In this document: piece after piece, positions 20,111 through 28,359 of the stretch
Layout of the letters: each line of letters starts with the position of its first letter
Position numbering within the stretch: the stretch's first letter is position 1
From: Bradyrhizobium iriomotense
GTDB taxonomy: Bacteria > Pseudomonadota > Alphaproteobacteria > Rhizobiales > Xanthobacteraceae
Reading direction: 5' to 3'
Length of the DNA: 64,000 nt
Assembly (NCBI RefSeq): GCF_018130765.1
Contig: NZ_JAFCJZ010000027.1
Location: forward strand, 53,432-117,431
Program-made: the position numbers and the translations under genes
Notes under the pieces: generated by a model
Database searches by the model: none
What the model saw: the letters and a program-made list of their open reading frames with translations, nothing else
What the model was told of the DNA's origin: nothing

Positions 20111-21634
20111 CTAGCCGGCCTTGGTCGTGTAAATGGTGGCGAAGCGCTCGCGGAGCAGATTCTTCTGCACCTTGCCCATGGTGTTGCGCGGCAACGTCTC
20201 GACGAAGATAACGCGCTTGGGCTGCTTGAATTTCGCGAGGCGCCCCGACAGCGCGTCGAGAATGGCGCGCTCGTCGACCGACGAATTGGGCGAGCGGACC
20301 ACGGCGGCGGTGACGCCCTCGCCGAAGTCCGCGTGCGGCACGCCGACCACGGCGCTTTCCGATACGCCGTCAATGGCGTCGATCTCGGTCTCGATCTCCT
20401 TCGGATAGACATTGAAGCCGCCGGTGATGATGAGATCCTTGCCGCGGCCGACGATGTGGAGATAACCGTCCGCATCGAGCTTGCCGAGATCGCCGGTGAT
20501 GAAGAAGCCATCGGCGCGGAATTCTGCAGCGGTCTTGTCCGGCATGTTCCAGTAGCCTGCGAACACATTCGGCCCCTTCACCTCGATCATGCCGACGTCG
20601 CCAACGGGGAGGATTGCGCCGGTCTCGGGATCGGTGACGCGAACCTCGACGGCGGGAAGCGGCCGGCCGACCGAGCCGGCAATGCGCGCGCCCTCGTAGG
20701 GATTGGAGGCGATCATTCCCGTCTCGGTCATGCCGTAGCGTTCCAGAATCGCGTGCCCGGTCCGCTCCTTCCAGGCCCGGTGTGTTTCGGCCAGAAGCGG
20801 CGCCGAGCCGGCGACGAACAGCCTCATGTTGGAGGTGGCTTGCTCGTTCAGCTTCGCGCTCTCGAGCAGGCGGACATAGAAGGTCGGCACGCCCATCAGC
20901 ACGGTGCTGCGCGCCATCGTTGCCAGAATCCGTTCGGCGTCGAACTTCTGCATGAACAGGATGCGCGCGCGCGCGGCGAAGCTGACGTTGCAGGCCACGA
21001 AGAGCCCGTGAACGTGATAGATCGGCAGCGCATGGATCAGCGCGTCCTTGCTCGAATAGCGCCACTCCTGGACGAGCGTCAGGGCGTTCGAAGAAAGGTT
21101 GCCGTGCGTCAGCATGGCTCCCTTCGAGCGGCCGGTCGTGCCCGAGGTGTAGAGGATGGCGGCGAGATCGTCATTCGTCCTGGAGACGGTGTCGAATCCC
21201 GTCGGAAAGCCTGCCGCGGCATCGGCGAGCGAGCCCTTGCCGTGGTGATCGAGCGTCTCGACCCGGCCGCCTGCCTTGGCGGCGATGGCGCGCAAATCGG
21301 CCTCTTCCCGGGGATCGCACACGATCAATGTCGGCTGCGCGTCGCGGATGAAATACTCGGTCTCAGTCGGCGTATAGGCGGTGTTGAGCGGCAGATAGAC
21401 CGCGCCAGTGCGCAGCGTTGCAAGATAGAGCGCGACGGCCTCGACGGATTTCTCCACCTTGACCGCGACGCGGTGGTCCGGGCCAATGCCGATCCTCGTA
21501 AGGAAATTCGCGAACCTGCCGCTCAGCGCGGCAAGGTCGGCATAGCTCAACGTCGTGCCGTCGTCCTTCTCGATGCAGATGGATGGGTCGGACTCCGCGC
21601 CGGCGAGCATGCGATCATACAGGTTCGAGGTCAT
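20111..21634 (-). CDS. matB: Malonyl-CoA synthetase
   Basis: A 507-residue acyl-CoA synthetase of the ANL family, the length of rhizobial MatB. Motifs seen are the ATP/AMP-binding loop YTSGTTGRSKGAMLTH, the substrate-pocket segment ALPIYHVHGLFVA, YGMTETGM, TGDLGKLDADGYLHIVGRG, GGFNVYPKEIE, and the catalytic Lys in RNTMGKVQKN. It converts malonate, ATP and CoA to malonyl-CoA in the cytoplasm. It starts within the last bases of matA (ATGA overlap, 21631-21634) and is the last gene of the malonate operon. Its place next to malonyl-CoA decarboxylase is decisive for the substrate. Confidence 0.93.
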   Translation of the reverse strand: MTSNLYDRMLAGAESDPSICIEKDDGTTLSYADLAALSGRFANFLTRIGIGPDHRVAVKVEKSVEAVALYLATLRTGAVYLPLNTAYTPTETEYFIRDAQPTLIVCDPREEADLRAIAAKAGGRVETLDHHGKGSLADAAAGFPTGFDTVSRTNDDLAAILYTSGTTGRSKGAMLTHGNLSSNALTLVQEWRYSSKDALIHALPIYHVHGLFVACNVSFAARARILFMQKFDAERILATMARSTVLMGVPTFYVRLLESAKLNEQATSNMRLFVAGSAPLLAETHRAWKERTGHAILERYGMTETGMIASNPYEGARIAGSVGRPLPAVEVRVTDPETGAILPVGDVGMIEVKGPNVFAGYWNMPDKTAAEFRADGFFITGDLGKLDADGYLHIVGRGKDLIITGGFNVYPKEIETEIDAIDGVSESAVVGVPHADFGEGVTAAVVRSPNSSVDERAILDALSGRLAKFKQPKRVIFVETLPRNTMGKVQKNLLRERFATIYTTKAG

Positions 21635-23040
21635 GACGAGATCTTCCGTTGCGAGTTGGTGTGAGGACTGGGAACGAGGTCGCGCGATGACAATTTCGCG
21701 CGAAGCGCCTTCTTCACCTTGTCGGACGCGACGACGGTGCCGGCTTCCGCAAAGGCTTCGTGGTTCGCCTCGATGTGCTCGAGCGCGTAGAGATAGTTCA
21801 CCATCAGCCCGTACGACTGCTTCATGCCCTTGGCCGAAGCATCCCCCAGGAAATTCAGCCGCTCCAGGCGCGCGCCGTTGCCGAGGTGGAAGCGGGCGAC
21901 CGGGTCGACCGGCTTACCCGACGGCAGCTTCGCCTTGAGGAAGTAATAGGCGGCCAGTGACGTGATGGCGTCCTTGGCGTTCGCAATGTCACCGCCCTCA
22001 TCGAGCGCGGCCATCGCCCGCCTTGTGTCCTCGTCGATCGCGGCGGAGGCCTCGGTCTTGTGCTCGCGCCGGACCCAACCGGCAAAGCCGGGCACCGGCG
22101 ACAGGGTGACGAAGGTCTTCAGGTTCGGCAGCTCGCGGGCGAGATCCTGCACCACCTGCTTGATCAGGAAATTACCGAAGGAGACGCCGGCAAGGCCCTT
22201 TTGCGTGTTCGAGATCGAGTAGAACACGGCGGTGGTCGCCTCGCGCGCGGCAATCGCCTGGCGCGATTTGTCCAGCAGCGGGCCGATCGCGCCGGGAATC
22301 TCCCTGGTGAGCGCGACCTCGACGAAGATCAGCGGCTCGTCGACCAGCTGCGGATGAAAGAACGCGTAGCAGCGGCGGTCCGGCGGTTCGAGCCGGTTGC
22401 GCAAATCGTCCCAGTCCTGGATGGCGTGGACGGCTTCATACCTGATGATCTTCTCCAGGATGTTCGCCGAGGTGGTCCAGTCGATCGGCCGCAGCACCAG
22501 AAAACCCCGGTTGAACCAGGACGAGAACAGATGGACGAAATCGTCGTCGACGGCCTGGAGCTCGGGATGCGCGCGCAGCAGCGACAGCAGCACCTCGCGC
22601 ATCCGCACCAGTGACGACGTCCCGCCGGGCGCGAGGTTGAGGCGCCGGATCAGTTCCTGCCGGCGCGGCTCCGCGGCGGCATGGAGCGCCTCGAGCTTGC
22701 TTCCGTCGCCGCCCTCCTTGCGCTGATAGGCGGCGATCGCGAGCTCGATCGCGCGACGGTCCGGCCCGAACCGGTCGGCGAGCGAGGATAGAAATTTGAG
22801 CCGCTGCGGCTCGGCCGCGGCTTCGAACGCTGAGAGCAGCGATTGCGCGATCGCAACGCCGGAGGCCTCGCCGCGCCGCGACAGCAGCGCCTCGCCGAGA
22901 AGCTCGAGGTCGCGATCTTCGCTCCCGTCCCGTTCCGCCTTCATGCCCAGGACCGCGCGGCCGCGTTGCGTCAACGTGTCGATCAGCCCCTGCAGGAATT
23001 CGGGCGCGGCGATGCGTCCGGATCGGATGTCGTTCAGCAT
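21631..23040 (-). CDS. matA: Malonyl-CoA decarboxylase
   Basis: A 469-residue malonyl-CoA decarboxylase of the bacterial MatA/eukaryotic MLYCD family. It has an N-terminal helical domain and a C-terminal acetyltransferase-like domain holding FYSISNTQKGLAGVSFGNFLIK, TLSPVPGFAGWV and DPVARFHLGNGARLERLN, regions that surround the active-site Ser and His in this family. It turns malonyl-CoA into acetyl-CoA and CO2. It is encoded between the TRAP permease gene matM (18 bases upstream) and matB (4-base overlap), so malonate taken up, activated by MatB and decarboxylated by MatA feeds acetyl-CoA to the cell. Confidence 0.93.
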   Translation of the reverse strand: MLNDIRSGRIAAPEFLQGLIDTLTQRGRAVLGMKAERDGSEDRDLELLGEALLSRRGEASGVAIAQSLLSAFEAAAEPQRLKFLSSLADRFGPDRRAIELAIAAYQRKEGGDGSKLEALHAAAEPRRQELIRRLNLAPGGTSSLVRMREVLLSLLRAHPELQAVDDDFVHLFSSWFNRGFLVLRPIDWTTSANILEKIIRYEAVHAIQDWDDLRNRLEPPDRRCYAFFHPQLVDEPLIFVEVALTREIPGAIGPLLDKSRQAIAAREATTAVFYSISNTQKGLAGVSFGNFLIKQVVQDLARELPNLKTFVTLSPVPGFAGWVRREHKTEASAAIDEDTRRAMAALDEGGDIANAKDAITSLAAYYFLKAKLPSGKPVDPVARFHLGNGARLERLNFLGDASAKGMKQSYGLMVNYLYALEHIEANHEAFAEAGTVVASDKVKKALRAKLSSRDLVPSPHTNSQRKISS

Positions 23041-23058
23041 GGTTCGTGCCTCCTCGGG

Positions 23059-24414
23059 TTATCGCGATGGCGGACCCATCACGAGGTTGGGCAGATAGGT
23101 CGAGATCGACGGCACCAGGCACAGCAGGACGACCGCAAGGGCCATCAGCACGACGAAAGGCAGCGTTCCCCAGATCACGTCCCGCAGGGGGATGTCGGGT
23201 GCGATGTTCCTGATGACGAAGATGTTGAGCCCGACCGGCGGATGGATGAGGCCCATCTCCATCACGATCGTCATCACCACGCCGAACCAGATCAGGTCGA
23301 AGCCGGCGTCCTTGAGCGGCGGCAGGATGATCGGCGCTGTCATCAGGATGATCGAGACCGGCGGCAGGAAGAAGCCGAGCACGACCACCAGGACCAGGAT
23401 CGCGCCCAGCAGCACCCAGCGCGACAGCTGCATCGCGACGATCGCCTGTGCCGCGCCCTGGCTGATGTGGAGATAGCTCATCACGTAGGAGTAGAGCAGC
23501 GACATGCCGATGATCAGCATCAGCATGGTCGATTCCTTCAGCGTCGATTCCAGGATCGGGCCGAGATCCCGCGGGCGCCACACGCCGTAGATCGAGGCGA
23601 TCAGGACCAGCGCCAGGATGCCGCCGAGGCCGGCGGTTTCCGACGGCGTCGCGTACCCGCCATAGAGCGCGATCATGACGCCGCTGAGCAGCACGACGAA
23701 GGGCAGCACGCGCGGCAGCGCGCCGAACCGCATCGCCATGGTGAAGCGCTCGTTCGACAGGATCGGATGCTGCGCCGGATCGGCCGCATAGGCGCGCTGC
23801 GCCGCTTTGTATTCGGCCTTGAACCTCAGCACCGCATAGGTCGCAAACAGCAGCACCAGGAGAAGGCCCGGCCCGATGCCTGCGAGGAAGAGACGGCCGA
23901 GCGACTGCTCCGCCGCGACCGCATAGAGGATCATGGTGATCGAAGGCGGCAGCAGGATGCCGAGCGTACCGCCGGCGGCGATCACGCCCGCGGCGAAGCC
24001 GCCGGAATAGCCGCGCTTGCGCATCTCGGGAATGCCGGCCGAGCCGATCGCCGAGCAGGTGGCCGGAGAGGATCCGGCCATCGCGGCGAACAGCGCGCAG
24101 GCGAAGACGTTGGCGATGCCGAGACCGCCGGGAATGCGGCCCATCCAGACATGCAGCGCGCTGTAGAGATCCTGTCCCGCCTTCGACTTGCCGATCGCGG
24201 CGCCCTTCAGGATGAAGAGCGGGATCGCCAGCAGCGTGATCGAGGCCATCTCCTCGTAGACGTTCTGCGTCACCGTATCGAGCGATGCGGCGGGCATGAA
24301 ATAATACATGAAGACGACGGCGACCGCGCCGAGCGCCAGCGCGATCGGCATGCCCGAGGCCATGACGGCGAGGGTCGCACCACCATACATCAGTCCGACG
24401 GCAAGCGTGCTCAT
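23059..24414 (-). CDS. matM: TRAP transporter large permease (DctM family), malonate
   Basis: A 451-residue protein with about twelve helices and the DctM-family features: a hydrophobic MPIALALGAVAVVFMYYF start, LLAIPLFILKGAAIGKSKAG, AMAGSSPATCSAIGSAGIPEM and GGTLGILLPPSITMILYA, where GSS and the ILLPPS loop are conserved around the substrate and sodium sites. It is the sodium-coupled translocation subunit that works with MatQ and MatP. The ATG at 24414 overlaps the matQ stop (ATGA, 24411-24414). Malonate specificity follows from cotranscription with matA and matB, as described for the matPQMAB operon of Sinorhizobium meliloti. Confidence 0.9.
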   Translation of the reverse strand: MSTLAVGLMYGGATLAVMASGMPIALALGAVAVVFMYYFMPAASLDTVTQNVYEEMASITLLAIPLFILKGAAIGKSKAGQDLYSALHVWMGRIPGGLGIANVFACALFAAMAGSSPATCSAIGSAGIPEMRKRGYSGGFAAGVIAAGGTLGILLPPSITMILYAVAAEQSLGRLFLAGIGPGLLLVLLFATYAVLRFKAEYKAAQRAYAADPAQHPILSNERFTMAMRFGALPRVLPFVVLLSGVMIALYGGYATPSETAGLGGILALVLIASIYGVWRPRDLGPILESTLKESTMLMLIIGMSLLYSYVMSYLHISQGAAQAIVAMQLSRWVLLGAILVLVVVLGFFLPPVSIILMTAPIILPPLKDAGFDLIWFGVVMTIVMEMGLIHPPVGLNIFVIRNIAPDIPLRDVIWGTLPFVVLMALAVVLLCLVPSISTYLPNLVMGPPSR

Positions 24415-24968
24415 TTGCTCCTCCATGCGTCGACGCTCGCGGCGAGCTGAAGCGCGATCTGCAGCGTCATCAGCGTCATGCCCAGCGACATCATGCTGTA
24501 GGGGATCCACAGCGGCGGGGCCCAGGTCGAGCCAGACACCTGGCCGTCCACCCAGGCTTCGTGGAGCAGCGTCCAGGATTTCCAGGCGAAGAAGCAGCAG
24601 AACAGCAGGCTCGCGATGTCGACCACGAGCATGCGGATCGCGTTGCCGCGCTTCGACAGATAGCCGGTGAGGGCCTCGATGCCGATATGGCCGCGCCCGG
24701 CCTGCACGAACGCGGTGGACAGGAACGTGGCACCGACCAGCAGGAACACCGCGGCCTCGTCCTGCCAATAGGTTGCCGCGTTGAAGAAGTAGCGCGCGGC
24801 CACGCTGTAGCTGAGGATCGTGCTCGCGACGATGAGCGCGATCGAGCAGAGCACGACGATCGTCCTGTTGAGCAGGCTCATCGCGCGGGCGATCCGTCCC
24901 ACCGGGGATCCGGGGCGCGCCGCCGTCACTGTGGCTGAATGGCCGAGATCGATGCCGTGCGCGCTCAT
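24411..24968 (-). CDS. matQ: TRAP transporter small permease (DctQ family), malonate
   Basis: A 185-residue protein with four membrane segments and the DctQ pattern: SVAARYFFNAATYWQDEAAVFLL (seen as ARYFFNAATYWQDE) and GRGHIGIEALTGYLSKR between helices 2 and 3. It supports the large permease in the tripartite transporter. Both ends show ATGA overlaps, with matP at 24965-24968 and matM at 24411-24414, so matP, matQ and matM are translationally coupled. The ATG at 24968 is chosen for this reason; the open frame continues far upstream but there it is the antisense-like second frame of matP. Confidence 0.88.
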   Translation of the reverse strand: MSAHGIDLGHSATVTAARPGSPVGRIARAMSLLNRTIVVLCSIALIVASTILSYSVAARYFFNAATYWQDEAAVFLLVGATFLSTAFVQAGRGHIGIEALTGYLSKRGNAIRMLVVDIASLLFCCFFAWKSWTLLHEAWVDGQVSGSTWAPPLWIPYSMMSLGMTLMTLQIALQLAASVDAWRSK

Positions 24969-25984
24969 GAGCCGGCCTCCATGGCAAGCTTGATCAGGCG
25001 GGCGCAGTTCTCGTTCTTGTTGGCGTAGTCCTTCCAGGCCGTGTCGCGGGCAAGCTCCCGCCACACCTGAACCGTCTTGTCGTCGAGATCGTGCACCGTC
25101 GCGCCGGCGGCCTGGTAGACCTTGGCCACGCGGACGTCGTCCTCCACCGCAGCAGTGCGGCCGAACGCTTCGAGCTCGGCGCCGACCGAGACGATGATGT
25201 CGCGCTCCTCGCTCGAAAGCCGGTCGAATACCGCCTTCGACATCACGAGCGGCTCGAGCATGAACCAGTAGCTCTTGGCCCGCCCGGTCGTCAGATGCTT
25301 GGCGAGCTCTTCCAGGCGGAACGAGGTCAGGCTGGTGGACGAGGTGAGGGCGGCATCGCACGCGCCGGTTTGCATCGCCGCATAGAGTTCGTTGGAGGGC
25401 AGCGACAGCACCGAGGCGCCGGCCGCCTGCAGCACGAGATCCATCTCGCGCGAGCCGCCGCGGATCTTCATGCCCTTGGCATCGCCGACCTCGACCAGCG
25501 GACGCGCACGGCTGGCGACGCCGCCGGCCTGCCAGATCCAGGTGATGATGACGAGGCCTTTGGCGGCGAGGAATTTGCCGAACTCCTGGCCGATCGGCTT
25601 GTTCTTCCAGCCGAGGCCTTCGTCGTAACCGGTGACGAGGCCCGGCATCAGGCCGATGTTCAGTTCGGGAAGATCGCCGCCGGCGTAGGAGATCGGGATG
25701 AGGCTCATGTCGAGCGCGCCTTTGCGCATCGCCGAGACCTGTGCGTTGGTCTTCATCAGCGACGAGCCCGGATAGATCTCGGCGGTCATCGCGCCCTTGC
25801 TGCGCTCCTGGATCAGCGCCGCAAAGCGCCGGCAGAGCCGGTCGCGGAAATCGCCCTCGGTCGCGGTGCCTCCCGGAAACTGGTGCGAGATCTTCAGGGC
25901 CGTGGCCGCGTGCGCCTCTCCGAACCGGAGCAGTGCCGGGGCTGCGATCCCCAGAGCCAGGGCCTGGCGTCTTGAAATCCTCAT
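24965..25984 (-). CDS. matP: TRAP transporter solute-binding protein (DctP family), malonate
   Basis: A 339-residue periplasmic binding protein. The N terminus MRISRRQALALGIAAP has a twin-arginine motif and hydrophobic core, so Tat export is likely, unusual but seen for some TRAP binding proteins. The mature part has DctP landmarks such as LKISHQFPGGTATEGDF, the Arg of KGMKIRGGSREMD that contacts the ligand carboxylate, and LPSNELYAAMQTGACDAALTS. The ATG at 25984 follows GGGAGG. It is the first gene of the operon matP-matQ-matM-matA-matB, divergent from matR across a 123-base region that holds a palindromic operator. Confidence 0.9.
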   Translation of the reverse strand: MRISRRQALALGIAAPALLRFGEAHAATALKISHQFPGGTATEGDFRDRLCRRFAALIQERSKGAMTAEIYPGSSLMKTNAQVSAMRKGALDMSLIPISYAGGDLPELNIGLMPGLVTGYDEGLGWKNKPIGQEFGKFLAAKGLVIITWIWQAGGVASRARPLVEVGDAKGMKIRGGSREMDLVLQAAGASVLSLPSNELYAAMQTGACDAALTSSTSLTSFRLEELAKHLTTGRAKSYWFMLEPLVMSKAVFDRLSSEERDIIVSVGAELEAFGRTAAVEDDVRVAKVYQAAGATVHDLDDKTVQVWRELARDTAWKDYANKNENCARLIKLAMEAGS

Positions 25985-26027
25985 TCCATACCTCCCGTTG
26001 CTAGATTGCATTTTTTGTTTCTAATCT

Positions 26028-26109
26028 TGCATACAATTTGTATATGAACTGCATGCTGTATGTTTTGTCAAGTCTATGGTATGGAATTAGCCGATAAGGT
26101 GCATACAAT
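26028..26109. promoter_or_regulatory. Probable MatR operators between matP and matR
   Basis: A perfect palindrome ATACAATTTGTAT (26031-26043) lies in the divergent gap. The 10-base word TGCATACAAT occurs at 26028-26037, overlapping this palindrome, and again at 26100-26109, over the matR start codon. FCD-type GntR regulators bind short A/T-centred inverted repeats of this kind. The first copy is placed to control matP, the second to control matR itself. Binding is inferred from symmetry, repetition and position. Confidence 0.55.
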
Positions 26110-26791
26110 GAGCCAGGCCTTCAGACTGAAGCAGTCGATCGAAGACGCTGTGATTGCAGGGGAATTCCTGCCGGGCGATCGCCTGGACGAGGCCTCGCTC
26201 GCGGAGCGATTCGGGGTGTCGCGCACCCCCATCCGGGAGGCGTTGCTTCAGCTCGGCGCCGAAGGTTTCATCGATGTCCGCCCGCGCCGGGGTGCGATCG
26301 TCAGCGTTCCCTCACCGACCCGGCTGTTCGAGATGTTCGAGACCATGGCCGAGATCGAAAGCGCCTGCGGACGGCTGGCCGCGCGCCGGCTGACGCCGGA
26401 CAATGACGCGGCGATGGAGACGGCTCACCGCGCCTGCGAGATTGCCGCGCACGAAGGCGACAGCGAGCAGTACTACGCGGACAACCGCAATTTTCATGAA
26501 GCGATCTATCGCGCCAGCCGCAACAGCTTCCTGGCCGATCAGGCGTTCGCCCTGCACAAGCGCTTGAGCGCCTATCGCCGCATCCAGCTTCGGGCGCGCA
26601 ATCGTCTGCTGCAATCGCTCCAGGAGCACGCCGGGATTCTCGAAGCGATCCGTGCCGGCGACGAGCAACTCGCCGCGACGCGGCTGCACGACCACGTTCT
26701 CGTGCAGGGCGAGCGGTTCTCGGACATGGTGCTCGGCCTTGCCGGCGATCGACGTTCGGATGCCGCCGGCAGGAGCGGGACGGCGAAATAG
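26108..26791 (+). CDS. matR: GntR-family (FCD subfamily) regulator of malonate genes
   Basis: About 227 residues. The N-terminal winged helix is clear: FLPGDRLDEASLAERFGVSRTPIREALLQL (seen as LAERFGVSRTPIREAL), typical of GntR. The C-terminal FCD domain shows the metal/effector-binding Asp and His positions in ADNRNFHEAIYRAS, QEHAGILEAI and ATRLHDHVLVQGERF. It probably represses the divergent matPQMAB genes until malonate binds. ATG 26108 is selected since the preceding in-frame codons look non-conserved, though ATG 26081 is possible. The naming follows the genomic position opposite malonate genes, as in Rhizobium. Confidence 0.85.
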   Translation: MSQAFRLKQSIEDAVIAGEFLPGDRLDEASLAERFGVSRTPIREALLQLGAEGFIDVRPRRGAIVSVPSPTRLFEMFETMAEIESACGRLAARRLTPDNDAAMETAHRACEIAAHEGDSEQYYADNRNFHEAIYRASRNSFLADQAFALHKRLSAYRRIQLRARNRLLQSLQEHAGILEAIRAGDEQLAATRLHDHVLVQGERFSDMVLGLAGDRRSDAAGRSGTAK

Positions 26792-26826
26792 AGGCGGGCT
26801 GACGAGCGTCGGCTCCAGGCTCCGCC

Positions 26827-27213
26827 TCACCTGATGCTGGCGACACCGATTGCCAGCACCGACATCAAGAGCACATTCGTCAGCAGCTCCACCGCCGTCT
26901 TCGGCTCAGCCAGCCAGCGCGAGACCTTTTCAGTGAAGGACAGCGTGGCATCGCCGAACATCGGCGCGCTGTTGTGCCTGAAGGCGCGCGGAAATTTCGC
27001 CGCGAGCCAGGGCGTCATGAGACCGTGGAAAGTCGCCGCGAGCACGATGAAGATGGTGGCGCCATAGCGCTCGCTGACGATCGCGGAGGCCGCCACGAGC
27101 TTCATCATCAGGACGACGCTGGAATAGAGCGGCACGCCCTGGAAGACGGCGTACAGCGCAAAGCATTCGAGGCGATTATGGGCCGCGAATTTCGGAGCGG
27201 TGAGGGCGGTCAT
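26827..27213 (-). CDS. Hypothetical membrane protein
   Basis: A 128-residue protein that I do not recognise. The start at 27213 has a GGAGAG ribosome site. Three hydrophobic stretches are visible (LECFALYAVFQGVPLYSSV, ATIFIVLAATFHGLM and VELLTNVLLMSVLAIGVA), so it is likely an inner-membrane protein with a cytoplasmic loop KFPRAFRHNSAPMFGDATLSF. It is convergent with matR (35 bases apart). It shares no operon with another gene. The frame continues far upstream of 27213 as a long open frame antisense to the luciferase-like gene, which I take as a composition artefact. Confidence 0.55.
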   Translation of the reverse strand: MTALTAPKFAAHNRLECFALYAVFQGVPLYSSVVLMMKLVAASAIVSERYGATIFIVLAATFHGLMTPWLAAKFPRAFRHNSAPMFGDATLSFTEKVSRWLAEPKTAVELLTNVLLMSVLAIGVASIR

Positions 27214-27450
27214 GACGGCTCTCCTGGCTGGTGGTTCTCGCCAGTTTCGCTCTTCGGGAGCTGCTTCGCCGTGATGCGCCTCACGCTTGCTATGGCGCCG
27301 TCGTCGCCGCGAATTCGTTTCCTGTTTCAGGCCGAATGGAGAAAGGCTCGCCCGCCGAAGGCCGCCAATATGGATTTCCTTTTTATTGATTTCGCGCTGC
27401 GGAGAAGCGAATACGGTTCCAATGATTGTCGTTGAGTGATGGAGACCAAG

Positions 27451-28233
27451 ATGTCGTTTCGCCTTCCCCTGATCCTGTCGGCCGTGCTCGCCGCATGGTC
27501 CGCCGCAGCCGCGGCCGAGACCATCAAGATCGGCGTGACGCCGGGGCCGCACGCGCAGATCCTCGAAGCCGTGAAGCCGATCGCCGCCAAGCGGGGGCTC
27601 GACATCCAGCTGATCGAGTTCTCCGATTACGTGGTGCCGAACGCTGCGCTCGATGCCGGCGAGATCCAGGCCAATTCGTTCCAGAACCAGCCCTATCTCG
27701 ACAACCAGAAGGCCGACCGCGGCTACAAGATCGAGGCTGTCGCTCTGACCGTGAACTTCCCGATCGGCGTCTATTCGAAGAAGCACAAGGCCTTCGCCGA
27801 TATCCCCGAGGGCGGCAAGGTCTCGATCCCGAACGATCCGACCAATGGCGGCCGCGTGCTGCTGCTGCTCCGCGACAAGGGCGTGATCAAGCTGAAGGAC
27901 GGCACGGGCTTCAAGCCGACCGTGCTCGACATCACCGAGAATCCCAAGAAGCTGAAATTCATCGAGGTCGATGCGGCGCAGGCTCCACGCGCGCTCGACG
28001 ACGTCGACGCAGCCGCGATCAACACCAATTATGCAACCCAGGCGGGCCTCGATCCGGTCAAGGACCCGATCCTGCGCGAGGACCCGAAGGGTCCTTATGT
28101 GAACCTGATCGCCGTGCGCACCGCCGACAAGGACAAGCCCTGGGTCAAGGTGCTGGTGGACAGCTATCACACGCCCGAGGTCAAGGAGTTCGTCCTGACC
28201 AAGTTCAAGGGCGCGGTGCTGCCGAGCTGGTAG
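27451..28233 (+). CDS. MetQ/NlpA-family ABC transporter substrate-binding protein
   Basis: A 260-residue exported binding protein of the MetQ (NlpA) family. The signal peptide is LPLILSAVLAAWSAAAAAE, with no lipobox cysteine, unlike E. coli MetQ. Family motifs are IKIGVTPGPHAQILEAV, EFSDYVVPNAALDAGEIQANSFQ, and NDPTNGGRVLLLL. The start at 27451 has GGAG six bases upstream. MetQ proteins usually bind D- or L-methionine and sit with MetN and MetI genes; neither is nearby. The next genes are a luciferase-like monooxygenase and AhpD-like proteins, so it may bind a sulfur compound oxidised by them. Family is sure, ligand is not. Confidence 0.88.
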   Translation: MSFRLPLILSAVLAAWSAAAAAETIKIGVTPGPHAQILEAVKPIAAKRGLDIQLIEFSDYVVPNAALDAGEIQANSFQNQPYLDNQKADRGYKIEAVALTVNFPIGVYSKKHKAFADIPEGGKVSIPNDPTNGGRVLLLLRDKGVIKLKDGTGFKPTVLDITENPKKLKFIEVDAAQAPRALDDVDAAAINTNYATQAGLDPVKDPILREDPKGPYVNLIAVRTADKDKPWVKVLVDSYHTPEVKEFVLTKFKGAVLPSW

Positions 28234-28359
28234 GCAGTCTGCCCAGCGAGAGTCCAGCGCGGGAGGGATGATCCGGCGGGCAGCCTTGCGCAATGCCCGC
28301 TTGTCTGAAGCTGCGGCAACCGACATCATCGGGGCCCATCCTCGCCCGACAGGGATCGT

